Source: Paenibacillus ferrarius
GTDB taxonomy: Bacteria > Bacillota > Bacilli > Paenibacillales > NBRC-103111
Direction of reading: 5' to 3'
Length of the DNA stretch: 64,000 bases
NCBI RefSeq assembly: GCF_002027705.1
Contig: NZ_MBTG01000013.1
Location: 1-64,000, forward strand
The position numbers were made by a program, and so were the translations under genes. Shown in pieces: positions 51,117-60,808 of the stretch (position 1 is its first letter; each line of letters starts with the position of its first letter). Under the pieces are notes generated by a model. The model was not told where the DNA came from. It made no database searches and worked only from the letters and a program-made list of their open reading frames with translations.

Positions 51117-51162
51117 AAATAACCAGAGCAATCCATAACATCATGGACTTCTCTGGTTATTT
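51117..51162. terminator. Bidirectional terminator between MFS and DUF1304 genes
   Basis: AAAATAACCAGAG pairs with CTCTGGTTATTT, with an inner CAT/ATG stem. A short CTATCTCT microsatellite precedes it at 51085-51109. Confidence 0.85.
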
Positions 51163-51190
51163 CGGTTCGTCATACAAGTGTGATAAACGA

Positions 51191-51544
51191 TTATAAAAGA
51201 ACGAAAAGCAAAGCAACAACAGCAGGAAGCCCTTGCACCAGCCAAATAGATCTCTTCGCCGTAGCCCCGCCATATAACGCAGCAATGATGACACAGATTA
51301 AGAAGAATATTTCAATGGAACGGCCGATAGCCGGTTCTGGGTGAACGATCCCCCAGATCAGTCCTGCAGCTAGAAAACCGTTGTACAAGCCTTGATTCGC
51401 AGCAAGCGACTTGGACCGCTCAGCTTGCTCCTTCGTTTGGCCGAAAGCTTTCAATCCACGCGGAGAGGTCCAGAGAAACATTTCCAGAATCAATATGTAA
51501 ATATGCTCTACTGCTACAATGCCAACAAACACAGATGCCAACAT
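51191..51544 (-). CDS. DUF1304 family membrane protein
   Basis: The 117-aa product has four helices. Family marks are VGIVAVEHIYILILEMFLW, FGQTKEQAERSKSLAANQGL-YNGFLAAGL and GGATAKRSIWLVQGLPAVVAL. GGAGGAATTATTC precedes the ATG. The function of DUF1304 is unknown; such proteins are often near efflux systems. It is monocistronic. Confidence 0.9.
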   Translation of the reverse strand: MLASVFVGIVAVEHIYILILEMFLWTSPRGLKAFGQTKEQAERSKSLAANQGLYNGFLAAGLIWGIVHPEPAIGRSIEIFFLICVIIAALYGGATAKRSIWLVQGLPAVVALLFVLL

Positions 51545-51921
51545 GAATAATTCCTCCTTTCATACCTCCATCTTACATGAAAAAGGGCCGACTCAAAAGT
51601 AAAAAAACGACTTGAGCTCGGCCTTCGCTTTTTGTAACTATTCTCTTCTTGAAACCTGCAAATATACATCTTTTTGCGCTTGAAAGCAGCTCCCAACCGC
51701 GAATTCCTGCATTTCTGCATGCTTTTGAAGCCATTTCTGGATTTCAAGATCGAAAAGCTTAAAATGCCTGCATAATCGCAGGAATTCTAAGCTTTTTGCA
51801 CGAATTCGTTGAAAAAGCCTGCACTATCGCAGGCTTTAGCATTTGTGATTGATATGCGCCTTGCACAGTGGAACCCTAGATCCCGCTGCACAATGTTCAC
51901 TCTAGGTTTTGTTTTGGAAGC
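51545..51921. other. Intergenic stretch with dispersed hairpin repeats
   Basis: No gene is present. Besides the listed repeats, degenerate pieces such as CCTGCAAATATACATC and CCTGCATTTCTGCATGC are visible, and the AAAAAGGGCCGACTC/GAGCTCGGCC stem near 51580-51623 may end a transcript. Confidence 0.5.
51766..51837. repeat. Two CCTGC-N6-GCAGG palindromic repeats
   Basis: CCTGCATAATCGCAGG (51767-51782) and AAAGCCTGCACTATCGCAGG followed by CTTT (51814-51837). Same family as the repeats near 29.8 kb, down to the shared central ATCG. Confidence 0.75.
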
Positions 51922-52218
51922 TTACTCATTGCCTTCCTGAACATGCTCCTTGCAGAATGCCTCGACGCTGGCAATCTCTTCATCTTCTAATTCAAAATCC
52001 AAATAGAGCTGCGTCGTTTTTTCATAAATCTCATATTTCAACAGGCCTGATTTCGCTTCTTCCACATTATAAATCACGCGAATGTAGAGCCCGCTTTCGG
52101 AATACAGCTCATCATCTTCCTCTACCTCAATGTCAATGAGAAACTCATATCGCTGGCCTGTCAAAATCTGAAATGGATCTTTCACCAATTCCACGGTATA
52201 ACTTGTGATCGTAAACAT
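51922..52218 (-). CDS. DUF6509 family protein
   Basis: The 98-aa product starts MFTITSYTVELVKDPFQILT, followed by GQRYEFLIDIEVEEDDELYS. It is very acidic and of all-beta then helical character, matching small DUF6509 proteins of Bacillales. AAAAAGGGGTGACAC precedes the ATG. Role unknown. Confidence 0.8.
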   Translation of the reverse strand: MFTITSYTVELVKDPFQILTGQRYEFLIDIEVEEDDELYSESGLYIRVIYNVEEAKSGLLKYEIYEKTTQLYLDFELEDEEIASVEAFCKEHVQEGNE

Positions 52219-52290
52219 CGTGTCACCCCTTTTTCATCTGCAGGCTTAAGTATACCTGATTCCAGAAAGAAGCGCACATGGTTCAGCTGA

Positions 52291-55149
52291 TTATCCTTTG
52301 GTTTGCTCCGCCGCCAAGGGATCAATAGGCAATTGTTTGCCTTGTAGGACATCTCCCACACGCTCAATAACCACAACCGCCTGAGCTCTCGTCGTAGCCT
52401 CATCCGGCGCGAGGTTGCCACCGCTCAAGCCTTGCAGAATCCCCTTTTTAACAGCCTCGTTCATGACAAAACCCGGTTCCAGCGCCGTATTGTTTTTTTG
52501 CATTGCCGGGCTCACCGCTCGCAAAGCAACTGCGGCAATTTCTTGACGCGTAATAGGAAGATCCCATCCCTCGTGGAGATCACCTACTTGCAGGATGCCC
52601 GCCTTCAATAACGCATTGACATAGGGCTGGTACCAAGCCCCATTCACGTTGTCAGTAGAAACCGGCAGCTGCAGCGCGGAAACCGCCAGCTTGACGAATT
52701 CCCCTCTGGTGATAACACGCTCGGGTAGAAAGCTGCCATCGCTGTAACCGTTCACGATCCCTTTCTCAGCTGCTTGAGCAATCGCATCCTTCGCCCAGTG
52801 TCCCGCCAAGTCATTAAAGCTATCGGCAAAGCCCGTAACAAGTGTTGGCTGACTGCGATTCACGAGTTGATTATTACCAAGTTGTCCGGAGTAATTGCCT
52901 CCCCATGTCCAGATGGAACCATTGCTGTCTTTAATGACATTGTGATATCCACCTACGGCAGCTGCACTCGCTTTTACGATGCCTTTGATTTGTACGGGCT
53001 TGCTCTGATTCTTTTTGGAATCATCACCAAGTTGGCCGAACATATTTTGGCCCCAAGCCCACACTTTGCCGTCCGAATCTATCGCTAAGCTATGATAAGA
53101 ACCTGCATAAACCGATTTAGCAGCTGGCAATGCCGCTACCTGAACTGGCTTTTTCTGACTTGTCGTTGTGCCGTCCCCGAGCTGGCCGAAGCCGTTGAAA
53201 CCCCATGCCCAAACGGTGCCATCCTCTTTTAAAGCCAGTGCAAAGTTCTTGCCGGCCGACATGGCGATCACACCAGTCAAACCCGAAATTTCAACAGGCT
53301 GCTGCTTGCCGGCCAGCGTACCATCCCCCAGCTGTCCACTGGTATTGTCTCCCCAAGCCCAGATTTTTCCGGTATTTTCCAAGGCTAAATTAAAGTTCGA
53401 GCCTGCGGAAATCGCCACAATATGAGATAACTGCACAATTTGGTTAGTCGCAGCTGTCTTGTCATGACCTAATTGGCCATAGGTGTTATCTCCAAAGCTC
53501 CAAACTGAGCCATTATTCAAAAGCGCAATCGTATGGTTGCTTCCGGCACCCGCGGCAACTACGCCCTTCAAGGAATTCACTTGAACCGGCGAGGAACTTG
53601 AATTGGTTGTTCCATCCCCTAATTGACCCAAGAAATTTTGTCCCCATGTCCAGAGAGAACCATCCGCCTTAACCGCCACGGTATGAGCGTCTCCGGCATC
53701 AACAGCAACAATGTTATCCACATTCAGCACTTTCGGTGCAGGAGCAGCAGTACGAGTTCCATCGCCTAATTGACCAAATGAGTTGCTGCCCCAGCCGTAT
53801 ACGCGATTATTATGAATGACAAAAGTATCACTATCCCCAGCGGCCAAAGGCTGTGATTTCGGATCATGAATCATGACCGTTCCTTCGCCTGGCTGAAGAA
53901 CCGGTGGATTTAACCAATTACGAACCAATGTCTGTATAGGAGAAGCTTGGTTATTTAAAGTCTCGTCTCCCAGTTGGCTGTAGCTGTTGCTGCCCCATGC
54001 CCATAAACTCTCATCCTTGCCGATCGCAAATGTAAAGTTGGAGCCGACTCCGATGTTGGTAATTTCGGGAAGTCCATTCACTTGGCTCGGGAACGTTTGA
54101 TTCCATGTTCGACCATCGTAACCTGTTCCCACGCCTAATTGACCGGATGTATTGTCGCCCCACGTATAGACGCTGCCATCTTCCTTCAATGCTACGGCAT
54201 GTGAATTCCCAGCCGTAATGCGAGTGACATGATCTAGCCCTATCACAAGAACAGGAAACTTGTGCTCATCCTGCATATTGGTCGTAATTGCACTATACAT
54301 CGATGCTGGGTCTGAATTGATCAAGCCCCAAGTTAATACCGTTCCGTCATCCTTCAAAGCTAAGGAGAAGTCGAAGCCGGCCGCAATCTGCGTAATATGC
54401 CAGTTGGTGCTTGTCGCCATTATAGGCGTATTCAATCGGTTCTGATCATAGCCGTAGCCAAGCTCACCGAAGAAATTGTCGCCCCAAGCCCAAACAACAC
54501 CATCTTGATCAATCGCCAAAGTATGGTAAGCACCGCTGGCAATGGATTTCACGGAAGCGATGTTGCCTTTTACTTGTACAGGCTTGCTTTGAGCCGTATT
54601 CGTGCCGTCTCCAAGCTGACCGTATGTGTTGTCTCCGAAGCTCCAGGCTGTTCCGTCGTCCTTGATCACAACCGAGTGGAAGTTGCCAGCCGAAATGGCC
54701 GAAACATGCGTGAGATCTGCGACCTGCACAGGAGCCAAACGATCCATCGTTGTCCCGTCTCCCAGCTGACCGAAGGTATTCTCGCCCCATGACCAGACCG
54801 TTCCATCCTTTTTCAAGGCTAGCGTATGTGCCTGACCGACGGCAATAGCCGTAATATCCGACAACCCGCTGATTTGTGAAGCTTGGTTGCGATTATTAAG
54901 TCCGGCGCCCAGCTTTCCGCGAAGATTGTTGCCCCACGTCCAAACCGTGCCGTCTTTTTTCAATATGACCGTAAAGCCCTTTCCGCCTTCAATTTGCTGA
55001 ATAGCAGCGGACTGAATACCTGCCGTTCCGGCCGCAGGATTCACCGTTTCTCCTAAAGCCTTCCCGGGGTAAACCGAGAAAGCTGTCATTGAACTGAACA
55101 AAAGAAAGCCAAGCAGCCAGAAAGTAACATTGCGTTTCACTGTTTTCAT
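52291..55149 (-). CDS. Secreted RCC1-repeat protein with SLH surface anchor
   Basis: The start at 55149 follows AAGGAGAAGGAAC; the frame to 55197 is not preferred. The 952-aa product has a signal peptide (FWLLGFLLFSSMTAFSVYPG), then about fourteen RCC1-type repeats of about 50 residues (VWTWGNNLRGKLGAG; VWSWGENTFGQLGDGT; VWAWGQNMFGQLGDD), likely two beta-propellers separated near residue 435 by LNPPVLQPGEGT. The C-terminus has SLH repeats (DLAGHWAKDAIAQAAEKGIV-NGYSDGSFLPERVITRGEFV and two weaker ones) for attachment to the cell wall. Possibly an adhesin or surface scaffold. Monocistronic. Confidence 0.9.
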   Translation of the reverse strand: MKTVKRNVTFWLLGFLLFSSMTAFSVYPGKALGETVNPAAGTAGIQSAAIQQIEGGKGFTVILKKDGTVWTWGNNLRGKLGAGLNNRNQASQISGLSDITAIAVGQAHTLALKKDGTVWSWGENTFGQLGDGTTMDRLAPVQVADLTHVSAISAGNFHSVVIKDDGTAWSFGDNTYGQLGDGTNTAQSKPVQVKGNIASVKSIASGAYHTLAIDQDGVVWAWGDNFFGELGYGYDQNRLNTPIMATSTNWHITQIAAGFDFSLALKDDGTVLTWGLINSDPASMYSAITTNMQDEHKFPVLVIGLDHVTRITAGNSHAVALKEDGSVYTWGDNTSGQLGVGTGYDGRTWNQTFPSQVNGLPEITNIGVGSNFTFAIGKDESLWAWGSNSYSQLGDETLNNQASPIQTLVRNWLNPPVLQPGEGTVMIHDPKSQPLAAGDSDTFVIHNNRVYGWGSNSFGQLGDGTRTAAPAPKVLNVDNIVAVDAGDAHTVAVKADGSLWTWGQNFLGQLGDGTTNSSSSPVQVNSLKGVVAAGAGSNHTIALLNNGSVWSFGDNTYGQLGHDKTAATNQIVQLSHIVAISAGSNFNLALENTGKIWAWGDNTSGQLGDGTLAGKQQPVEISGLTGVIAMSAGKNFALALKEDGTVWAWGFNGFGQLGDGTTTSQKKPVQVAALPAAKSVYAGSYHSLAIDSDGKVWAWGQNMFGQLGDDSKKNQSKPVQIKGIVKASAAAVGGYHNVIKDSNGSIWTWGGNYSGQLGNNQLVNRSQPTLVTGFADSFNDLAGHWAKDAIAQAAEKGIVNGYSDGSFLPERVITRGEFVKLAVSALQLPVSTDNVNGAWYQPYVNALLKAGILQVGDLHEGWDLPITRQEIAAVALRAVSPAMQKNNTALEPGFVMNEAVKKGILQGLSGGNLAPDEATTRAQAVVVIERVGDVLQGKQLPIDPLAAEQTKG

Positions 55150-55234
55150 GTTCCTTCTCCTTAGAGCTCTCCTGAGGAAAGCTATCTTCATAAACATCTA
55201 CTGAGCATGTTTCGTACCATCATACACCTAGCTT

Positions 55235-58200
55235 TTACACGGAAGGTGTCGATGTTTGTTCCTGTAAAGCTGCAGGTTTGCGTTTGAATCTTCTTGCGAT
55301 GCCATCCTTCCAACTATCCAGCAAGGTGTATACGACCGGAACCAGAACGAGTGTAATGAGTGTGGATAGGGTCAAGCCAAAAGCAACAACTGTCGCCATG
55401 GAAGCTTGTGTTTCTGCCCCATCCCCAAACCCGATGACCAGCGGCAGCATCGCAAGCACCGTAGTTGCCGTCGTCATTAGAATAGGGCGCAGGCGGATTT
55501 TACCAGCTTCCAGCAAAGCATCGAACAGCGGCATTCCTTTGGCACGCAGTTGATTCGTGTAATCAATTAAAACAATCGCATTATTAACGACGATCCCGAT
55601 CAACATGATCATACCGATAATCGAGTTCATATTAATGGTCCGATGTGTGACTAGAAGACCTAGTATCGCACCAACGAAGGTTGGCGGCAGAGAGAACATG
55701 ATGATGAAAGGGCCATACAACGATTCAAATTGGCTCGCCATAACCATGTATACCAAAGCAATGGACAGGAGCAAGATCAAGTACAAGCTCTTAAACGAAT
55801 CGTTTTGACTGGTCTGTTGTCCTCCCAATGTAACTTGATAGCCATCCGGCGGCTGAATCGCGTCAATTTTTTGTTTGACTAAGGCGGAAACTTCGCCAAC
55901 GGAAGCCCCAAAGACGGAAGCTTGAACCGTTGCTACCCGATTCTGATCTTGTCTGCGAATTTGCGCAGGACCCGTTCCGGGTTCCACCTTGGCAATAAGA
56001 CTCACAGGCACAACGGTGCCGCCTGCTGTATTGATCGTGACATTATTGAAATTTTCCAGTTTATTCGTAAAATCATTCGGGTATTTAACAAGCACTGAAA
56101 TTTGCGAGCTTGCTGTTTTGAACTGCGTAGCTACACTTCCCTGATAAGCTGTACGCAGCGCCGACATGACATCTCTTAATGAAACACCATAATGCGCGGC
56201 GGCATCGCGGTCAATCGTCAAATTAAATTGTGGAATCGAACGATCCAATGTGTTTTGCACGTTTCTGGTGCCATCCACAGAAGTGATTTCTTGAGCGACC
56301 AGATCCCCCAATTTCTGTAAAACGGCTAAATCCGGCCCGGATAAATTGACTTGAATATCGCCACCGCCGAAGTTTCCGCCACCGCCAAGGCCTGGCAGAC
56401 GAACCCCTGCTGGAACGCTCACACCAATCTGTGCGCCGGCAAAGCCCGTAGTCAACGTTCTGATTTGTTCGGCCACTTGATCCGTCGTTTTCTTTCTTTC
56501 ACTAAGCGGTTTCAGTCTAATTTGAATACTCCCTGTATTCGTCGCAGCGGACTGGAAGGCGCCGCCACCCGCAGACCCGACAGAGGTAAAGACAGAGTCA
56601 ATCTCCGGTACATCCTTCAATCTGGTCTCAAGTGTTGTTGCGACCTGATTCGTCACGGCAAAGTCTGTACCCTGCGGCAGGTTAATATTTAAATTGACTT
56701 GCCCTTGATCTGTTTTGGGCGTTAATTCGCTGCCGACAAACCGTACCGAATACACACTGCCTGCAAAAAGAATCACAGTGATCGAAATAATAACCCAGCG
56801 GTGCAGCATAGACCATTTAAGCAGCCTGCCGTAGACGCCGGTGACACGTTCCATGCCTCGACCGAACCAGATCAAGGGATTGAAGGACCTACCGGCTGGA
56901 AGCTCTTCATCGACTTTCTTCCGCAAAATTTTGGCCGCTAGCATAGGCACGAGTGTCACAGCTGCAAACCATGCCGCGATGTGAGAAAAACAGACGACAA
57001 GCGCCATTGGCCAGAAAAATTGCTTTACTAAGCCACTGATGAAAGCGGTAGGCGCAAAAACAGCAATTTGCGCAAGCGCGGACGCCATAACCGCTGTGCC
57101 AACTTCGGCTGTCCCCACCTTGGCCGCTTCTTCCGGTGACAAGCCCTCATGCCTTTTGCGGAAAATGCTCTCTAGCACAACGACCGCGAAATCTACAAGC
57201 GAGCCTAAACCAAGCGCCAATCCGCCAAGCGTAATGGTATTTATGGTTTGATGACTGAAATACATCATACTAAATGTACTAATAATCGAGATCGGAATAA
57301 CAACGCCGATAATCAGCGTGGCCCTGACGCTTCGCAAGAAAAACAACAAAATGATGACGGAGAAAACACCGCCAAGCAAAGTATGTTCAACAACAGTGCG
57401 CAAGGAATCGCGAATAAATTTGGCTGAATCATTCAAAACCGCAATATGCATGCCTTCTGGAAGCTTAGACTGTATCTCTTGAAGCGACTGCTGAATGTTG
57501 CTGGATACAGAAACCGTATTGCCATCGGATTGTTTCAGCACAGACAAACTGACACTGACTTCTCCGTCCTTGCGTGCTTCGAGCGTAACATCTTGATACG
57601 TGTCAATGATTTTGCCAAGCTCGCTGAGCGCAATCGTTTGTCCCCTGCCCAGTTGTACCTGAACCTTACCAATGTCAGCAATGGATTTGAAATCTCCATC
57701 TATGTGCAAAGGCACCAGTTGACTGCCTTTATTGACAAGTCCGGCATCTGTCGATGAATTATCATTCCCCAGAGCTGATACCAGCGTGCTGAATGAAATA
57801 TTGTATTGCTGCAAACGGCTTGGTTCAACAAGAATTTGAATTTGTCTAACACGCCCGCCGGTAACACCGACGGATGCAACGCCATCCGAACGCTGAACAT
57901 CCGGACTCACAATATTGTCAGCAATATCGCGTAAGGTTACCAGATCCGTTTTGCCATACAAGGCTAATGTCATAATTGGCGTACTGTTCGGGTCAACACG
58001 CGATACAACCGGCGCATCCGCATCGGAAGGAAGCTGCCTTCGAACACGGTCCAGCTTGTCTCGCATCGTTAATGTCGCCTGATCAATATTGGTTCCATAA
58101 TTAAACTGCAGCGTCACGTTGCTCGATCCCGTTCGAGAGTTAGATGAAATACTCGTTACGCCCGTAACCGTAGCCATCGCGTTCTCAATCGGCTTCGTAA

Positions 58201-58387
58201 TTTGCTGTTCAATTTGCCCAGGAGAAGCACCGCTCCAAGACACCGATACCGTAGCCGAAGGGATTTCTAGGTTTGGATAAAGATCCACTGGCAAGAGCGG
58301 AACCGCAATGGATCCCACAATCACGAGTGCGATCATGATCATTAGAATAGTGACAGGACGATGAACGGAGAAATTAGCTAATTTCAC
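55235..58387 (-). CDS. RND efflux permease (AcrB/SwrC-like)
   Basis: The 1050-aa product has the full RND plan: N-terminal FSVHRPVTILMIMIALVIVG, two large extracytoplasmic loops and twelve helices. Motifs include the TM4 proton relay LGLGSLVDFAVVVLESIFRK (Asp) and the TM10 region. GRSFNPLIWFG marks the loop between halves. Closest known type is SwrC/YerP of B. subtilis, which exports surfactin and other amphiphiles. ATGA overlap with the adaptor gene makes one operon. No outer-membrane partner is expected. Confidence 0.9.
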   Translation of the reverse strand: MKLANFSVHRPVTILMIMIALVIVGSIAVPLLPVDLYPNLEIPSATVSVSWSGASPGQIEQQITKPIENAMATVTGVTSISSNSRTGSSNVTLQFNYGTNIDQATLTMRDKLDRVRRQLPSDADAPVVSRVDPNSTPIMTLALYGKTDLVTLRDIADNIVSPDVQRSDGVASVGVTGGRVRQIQILVEPSRLQQYNISFSTLVSALGNDNSSTDAGLVNKGSQLVPLHIDGDFKSIADIGKVQVQLGRGQTIALSELGKIIDTYQDVTLEARKDGEVSVSLSVLKQSDGNTVSVSSNIQQSLQEIQSKLPEGMHIAVLNDSAKFIRDSLRTVVEHTLLGGVFSVIILLFFLRSVRATLIIGVVIPISIISTFSMMYFSHQTINTITLGGLALGLGSLVDFAVVVLESIFRKRHEGLSPEEAAKVGTAEVGTAVMASALAQIAVFAPTAFISGLVKQFFWPMALVVCFSHIAAWFAAVTLVPMLAAKILRKKVDEELPAGRSFNPLIWFGRGMERVTGVYGRLLKWSMLHRWVIISITVILFAGSVYSVRFVGSELTPKTDQGQVNLNINLPQGTDFAVTNQVATTLETRLKDVPEIDSVFTSVGSAGGGAFQSAATNTGSIQIRLKPLSERKKTTDQVAEQIRTLTTGFAGAQIGVSVPAGVRLPGLGGGGNFGGGDIQVNLSGPDLAVLQKLGDLVAQEITSVDGTRNVQNTLDRSIPQFNLTIDRDAAAHYGVSLRDVMSALRTAYQGSVATQFKTASSQISVLVKYPNDFTNKLENFNNVTINTAGGTVVPVSLIAKVEPGTGPAQIRRQDQNRVATVQASVFGASVGEVSALVKQKIDAIQPPDGYQVTLGGQQTSQNDSFKSLYLILLLSIALVYMVMASQFESLYGPFIIMFSLPPTFVGAILGLLVTHRTINMNSIIGMIMLIGIVVNNAIVLIDYTNQLRAKGMPLFDALLEAGKIRLRPILMTTATTVLAMLPLVIGFGDGAETQASMATVVAFGLTLSTLITLVLVPVVYTLLDSWKDGIARRFKRKPAALQEQTSTPSV

Positions 58388-60354
58388 TGTCCAGCCCCCG
58401 CTTTCGAATCCGTGCTAGAACTGCTCGGCTTGGGACTCGCTGCGTCCCCTGCCTTGCCTTGCGAGCCTTGACCGCTCTGACCTCCTTGGCCGCCAGCTCG
58501 ACCTTGCCCTTGGCCGCCTCCCTGTCCGCTTTGACCGGTTTGACCGCCAGATTTGCCTTGACCGCCCTGGCTGCTTTGACCTCCTTGACCTCCTTGGCCG
58601 CCATTTCGGCTCTGGCCTGCCCCTTGTCCTGGTTGATTAATCTGAACAGGAACATTATCCGATAGCAGCTCTTGTCCTTTGACGACTAGCTCGTCTCCGA
58701 CTTGAAGTCCGCTCGTAATTTCAAAAGATGAGCTTGTCATTACGCCTACTTTAACCAGCACTTTGGAAGCTTTGCCATCTTTGACGATGTACACAGCATT
58801 TCCGCTTGGCTGACTCAATACAGCATCAGCTGGCACTACGATGGATTGCTTGCCTTCGCTTTTGAGCGAGGATTCCGCAAACATGCCCGGAAGGACCTCA
58901 TGATTACCATCATTTATCTTAATATCGACCAAAAATGATTTGGAAGTAGGGTCCATCGTTGGATGAATGGCATACACGGTCCCGTCAAAGGATTTATTCA
59001 ATGTCGGGATTTTGACTGCCATGGATAAGCCCGTCTTAATTTTGCCGATGGACGCCTCCGATATGTTCACGGTTGCCAATACCGGGTCGACTGAAGCTAT
59101 CGACATGACGGCGGATTGGCCCGTATTCTGCCCGACAGGAACGAGGATGGCACTGACAATCCCCTCGACGGGACTCGTCAACACACCGTCCTCAAGCTGC
59201 TCGCTCAGAATTTTCAATTTGGTTTGAGATTGCTGAAGCTGCGCTGCACTTACTTGCAGGGCATCCGTAGACTGTGCTGTTTTTAGCGCTTGCTTGGATT
59301 GCTCCAAAGTAGCTTCCGCACTGTTTTTGCTAATATCTTGTGCTGATTGGGACTGCGCAAGCTGTGTGCGACTGAGATCTAGCTGAGCCGCTGATGTCGC
59401 CTGTGTATTCGCCAGTGCCAAAAGCGCAGAGTTTAGACTCTCTTGAGCAACTTGAACAGCTTGGGAGCTTTGAGCTGTTAACAAAGCATTCTGCAAGCTA
59501 GTCAAGGATTGCTGAGCGGTTTGCGTATCCTTATATTGAGATTGCTGGGCTTGCTGCAAGGCCAATTGGGTAGTTTGCAACTTCGCGAAAGCACTGTCGA
59601 TGTCTTTCCCAGATTGAGCTGCTGTATTATAAGCAGCTACAGCCTGCTGTACGTTTAATTGATATGTATCTATATTGTTATTCTGAGTTGTTAATAAACT
59701 ATCCAGCTGCGAGTTCAAATTCGTTTGGGCAACGGTTACCGCAGTCGCCGCATCGGCTTGGGCCTTGGTGAATCCCACTTGAGCCGAAGAAACCCCTTGT
59801 TTCGCAGTTTCAACCGCATTTTGCTGCGTCGTAATGGCATTATTAAGCTGAGTTTGAGCTAGAGCTACCGCATTTTTCTGATCATTAATCGTTTTCTCAT
59901 AAGCAGCTTGTTGAACCGCAAGTGCTTTCTGAGCAGAAGCCAGACTATTGGCTTGATCATTGATAACCTTGTTGTATTGGACTTGACTTAAAGCAACTTC
60001 ACTTTTGGTTTGCTCGACGGATTGTTGCAGCGTTGTTGTGTCGATATGCGCCAAAGCTTGACCGACCTTCACCTTTTCCCCAACCGTCACATCCAGGGCA
60101 GTCATTCGACCATTGACCTTCGAGGACAGATTCGTTGTGAATGCAGGTGTTATTGCGCCAGTAAAGATTTGTCCGCCACCGATATCCGACAACTTAACGG
60201 CTTGTGTTTCGACGGTCATTTGACGTGTGCCTGATCGACCGCTTGCCCCCGGTTTGGGGGTGCTTGCCGGCGTACTGCAGCCCGCAATAGAGACGGTTAT
60301 CGCAGTTACAACTGCGATGATTGCTGTGCTTTTGAGTGAACTGTACTTCCTCAT
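58384..60354 (-). CDS. RND adaptor lipoprotein (HlyD/MFP type) with Gly/Gln-rich tail
   Basis: The 656-aa product has a lipoprotein signal with lipobox SIAGC, a lipoyl half (VNGRMTALDVTVGEKVKVGQ-ALAHIDTTTLQ), then an unusually long Ala/Gln-rich helical hairpin (about 115-370). The second lipoyl half (LTSPVEGIVSAILVPVGQNTG) and the beta-barrel (SKSFLVDIKINDG, EVLPGMFAESSL) follow. The last about 80 residues are Gly/Gln/Ser repeats (GGQGGQGGQSSQGGQG type), likely disordered and wall-exposed. It links the permease to the cell wall space. The tail is unusual and repetitive at the DNA level. Confidence 0.9.
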   Translation of the reverse strand: MRKYSSLKSTAIIAVVTAITVSIAGCSTPASTPKPGASGRSGTRQMTVETQAVKLSDIGGGQIFTGAITPAFTTNLSSKVNGRMTALDVTVGEKVKVGQALAHIDTTTLQQSVEQTKSEVALSQVQYNKVINDQANSLASAQKALAVQQAAYEKTINDQKNAVALAQTQLNNAITTQQNAVETAKQGVSSAQVGFTKAQADAATAVTVAQTNLNSQLDSLLTTQNNNIDTYQLNVQQAVAAYNTAAQSGKDIDSAFAKLQTTQLALQQAQQSQYKDTQTAQQSLTSLQNALLTAQSSQAVQVAQESLNSALLALANTQATSAAQLDLSRTQLAQSQSAQDISKNSAEATLEQSKQALKTAQSTDALQVSAAQLQQSQTKLKILSEQLEDGVLTSPVEGIVSAILVPVGQNTGQSAVMSIASVDPVLATVNISEASIGKIKTGLSMAVKIPTLNKSFDGTVYAIHPTMDPTSKSFLVDIKINDGNHEVLPGMFAESSLKSEGKQSIVVPADAVLSQPSGNAVYIVKDGKASKVLVKVGVMTSSSFEITSGLQVGDELVVKGQELLSDNVPVQINQPGQGAGQSRNGGQGGQGGQSSQGGQGKSGGQTGQSGQGGGQGQGRAGGQGGQSGQGSQGKAGDAASPKPSSSSTDSKAGAGQ

Positions 60355-60808
60355 GGGATGGAAACCTCCGTCTACTTCTTTTCATTTGGGCAAAAGCTCT
60401 CTTCCAACTTACTTGACATTGATGATAGATGTATGATCAACATGTAAAAAAATTGTAAAAATCGCAAAATTCTCAGTTGCTATAGGAGAAAAGACCTGTT
60501 CATTCGACATTTTGCGCAAGGTTTTTTTCAACCTCTAAACTCTTAATCTAGGGACCTTCTTCTTTCTATAAGAGACTAGGAAACACGAACTAATTTTAGG
60601 TATAATTATGCATTTTCTGATATTTTTGAAATTTTATAACAAACTGGAAAATTATATCCGATAATCAAGACATATCTACTTGCAAAGGAGATTGATCTGC
60701 CCAAGCGAATTCAAGCCAGATGAATAGAGGCTCATTCCTCGAAGGAATGTACAGTATTCCGCTCGGCAAAAAATGGCCTTTATCATAAAAAAATCTAAGG
60801 AGGAATTT
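60355..60808. other. Divergent intergenic region, RND adaptor and lyase genes
   Basis: Gene-free, AT-rich sequence. A TATAAT (60601-60606) reads toward the lyase gene but lacks a clear -35 partner. TTGACATTGATGATAGATG near 60412 looks like a -35 region without a matched -10. No riboswitch or repeat of the A/B/C element was seen. Confidence 0.4.
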
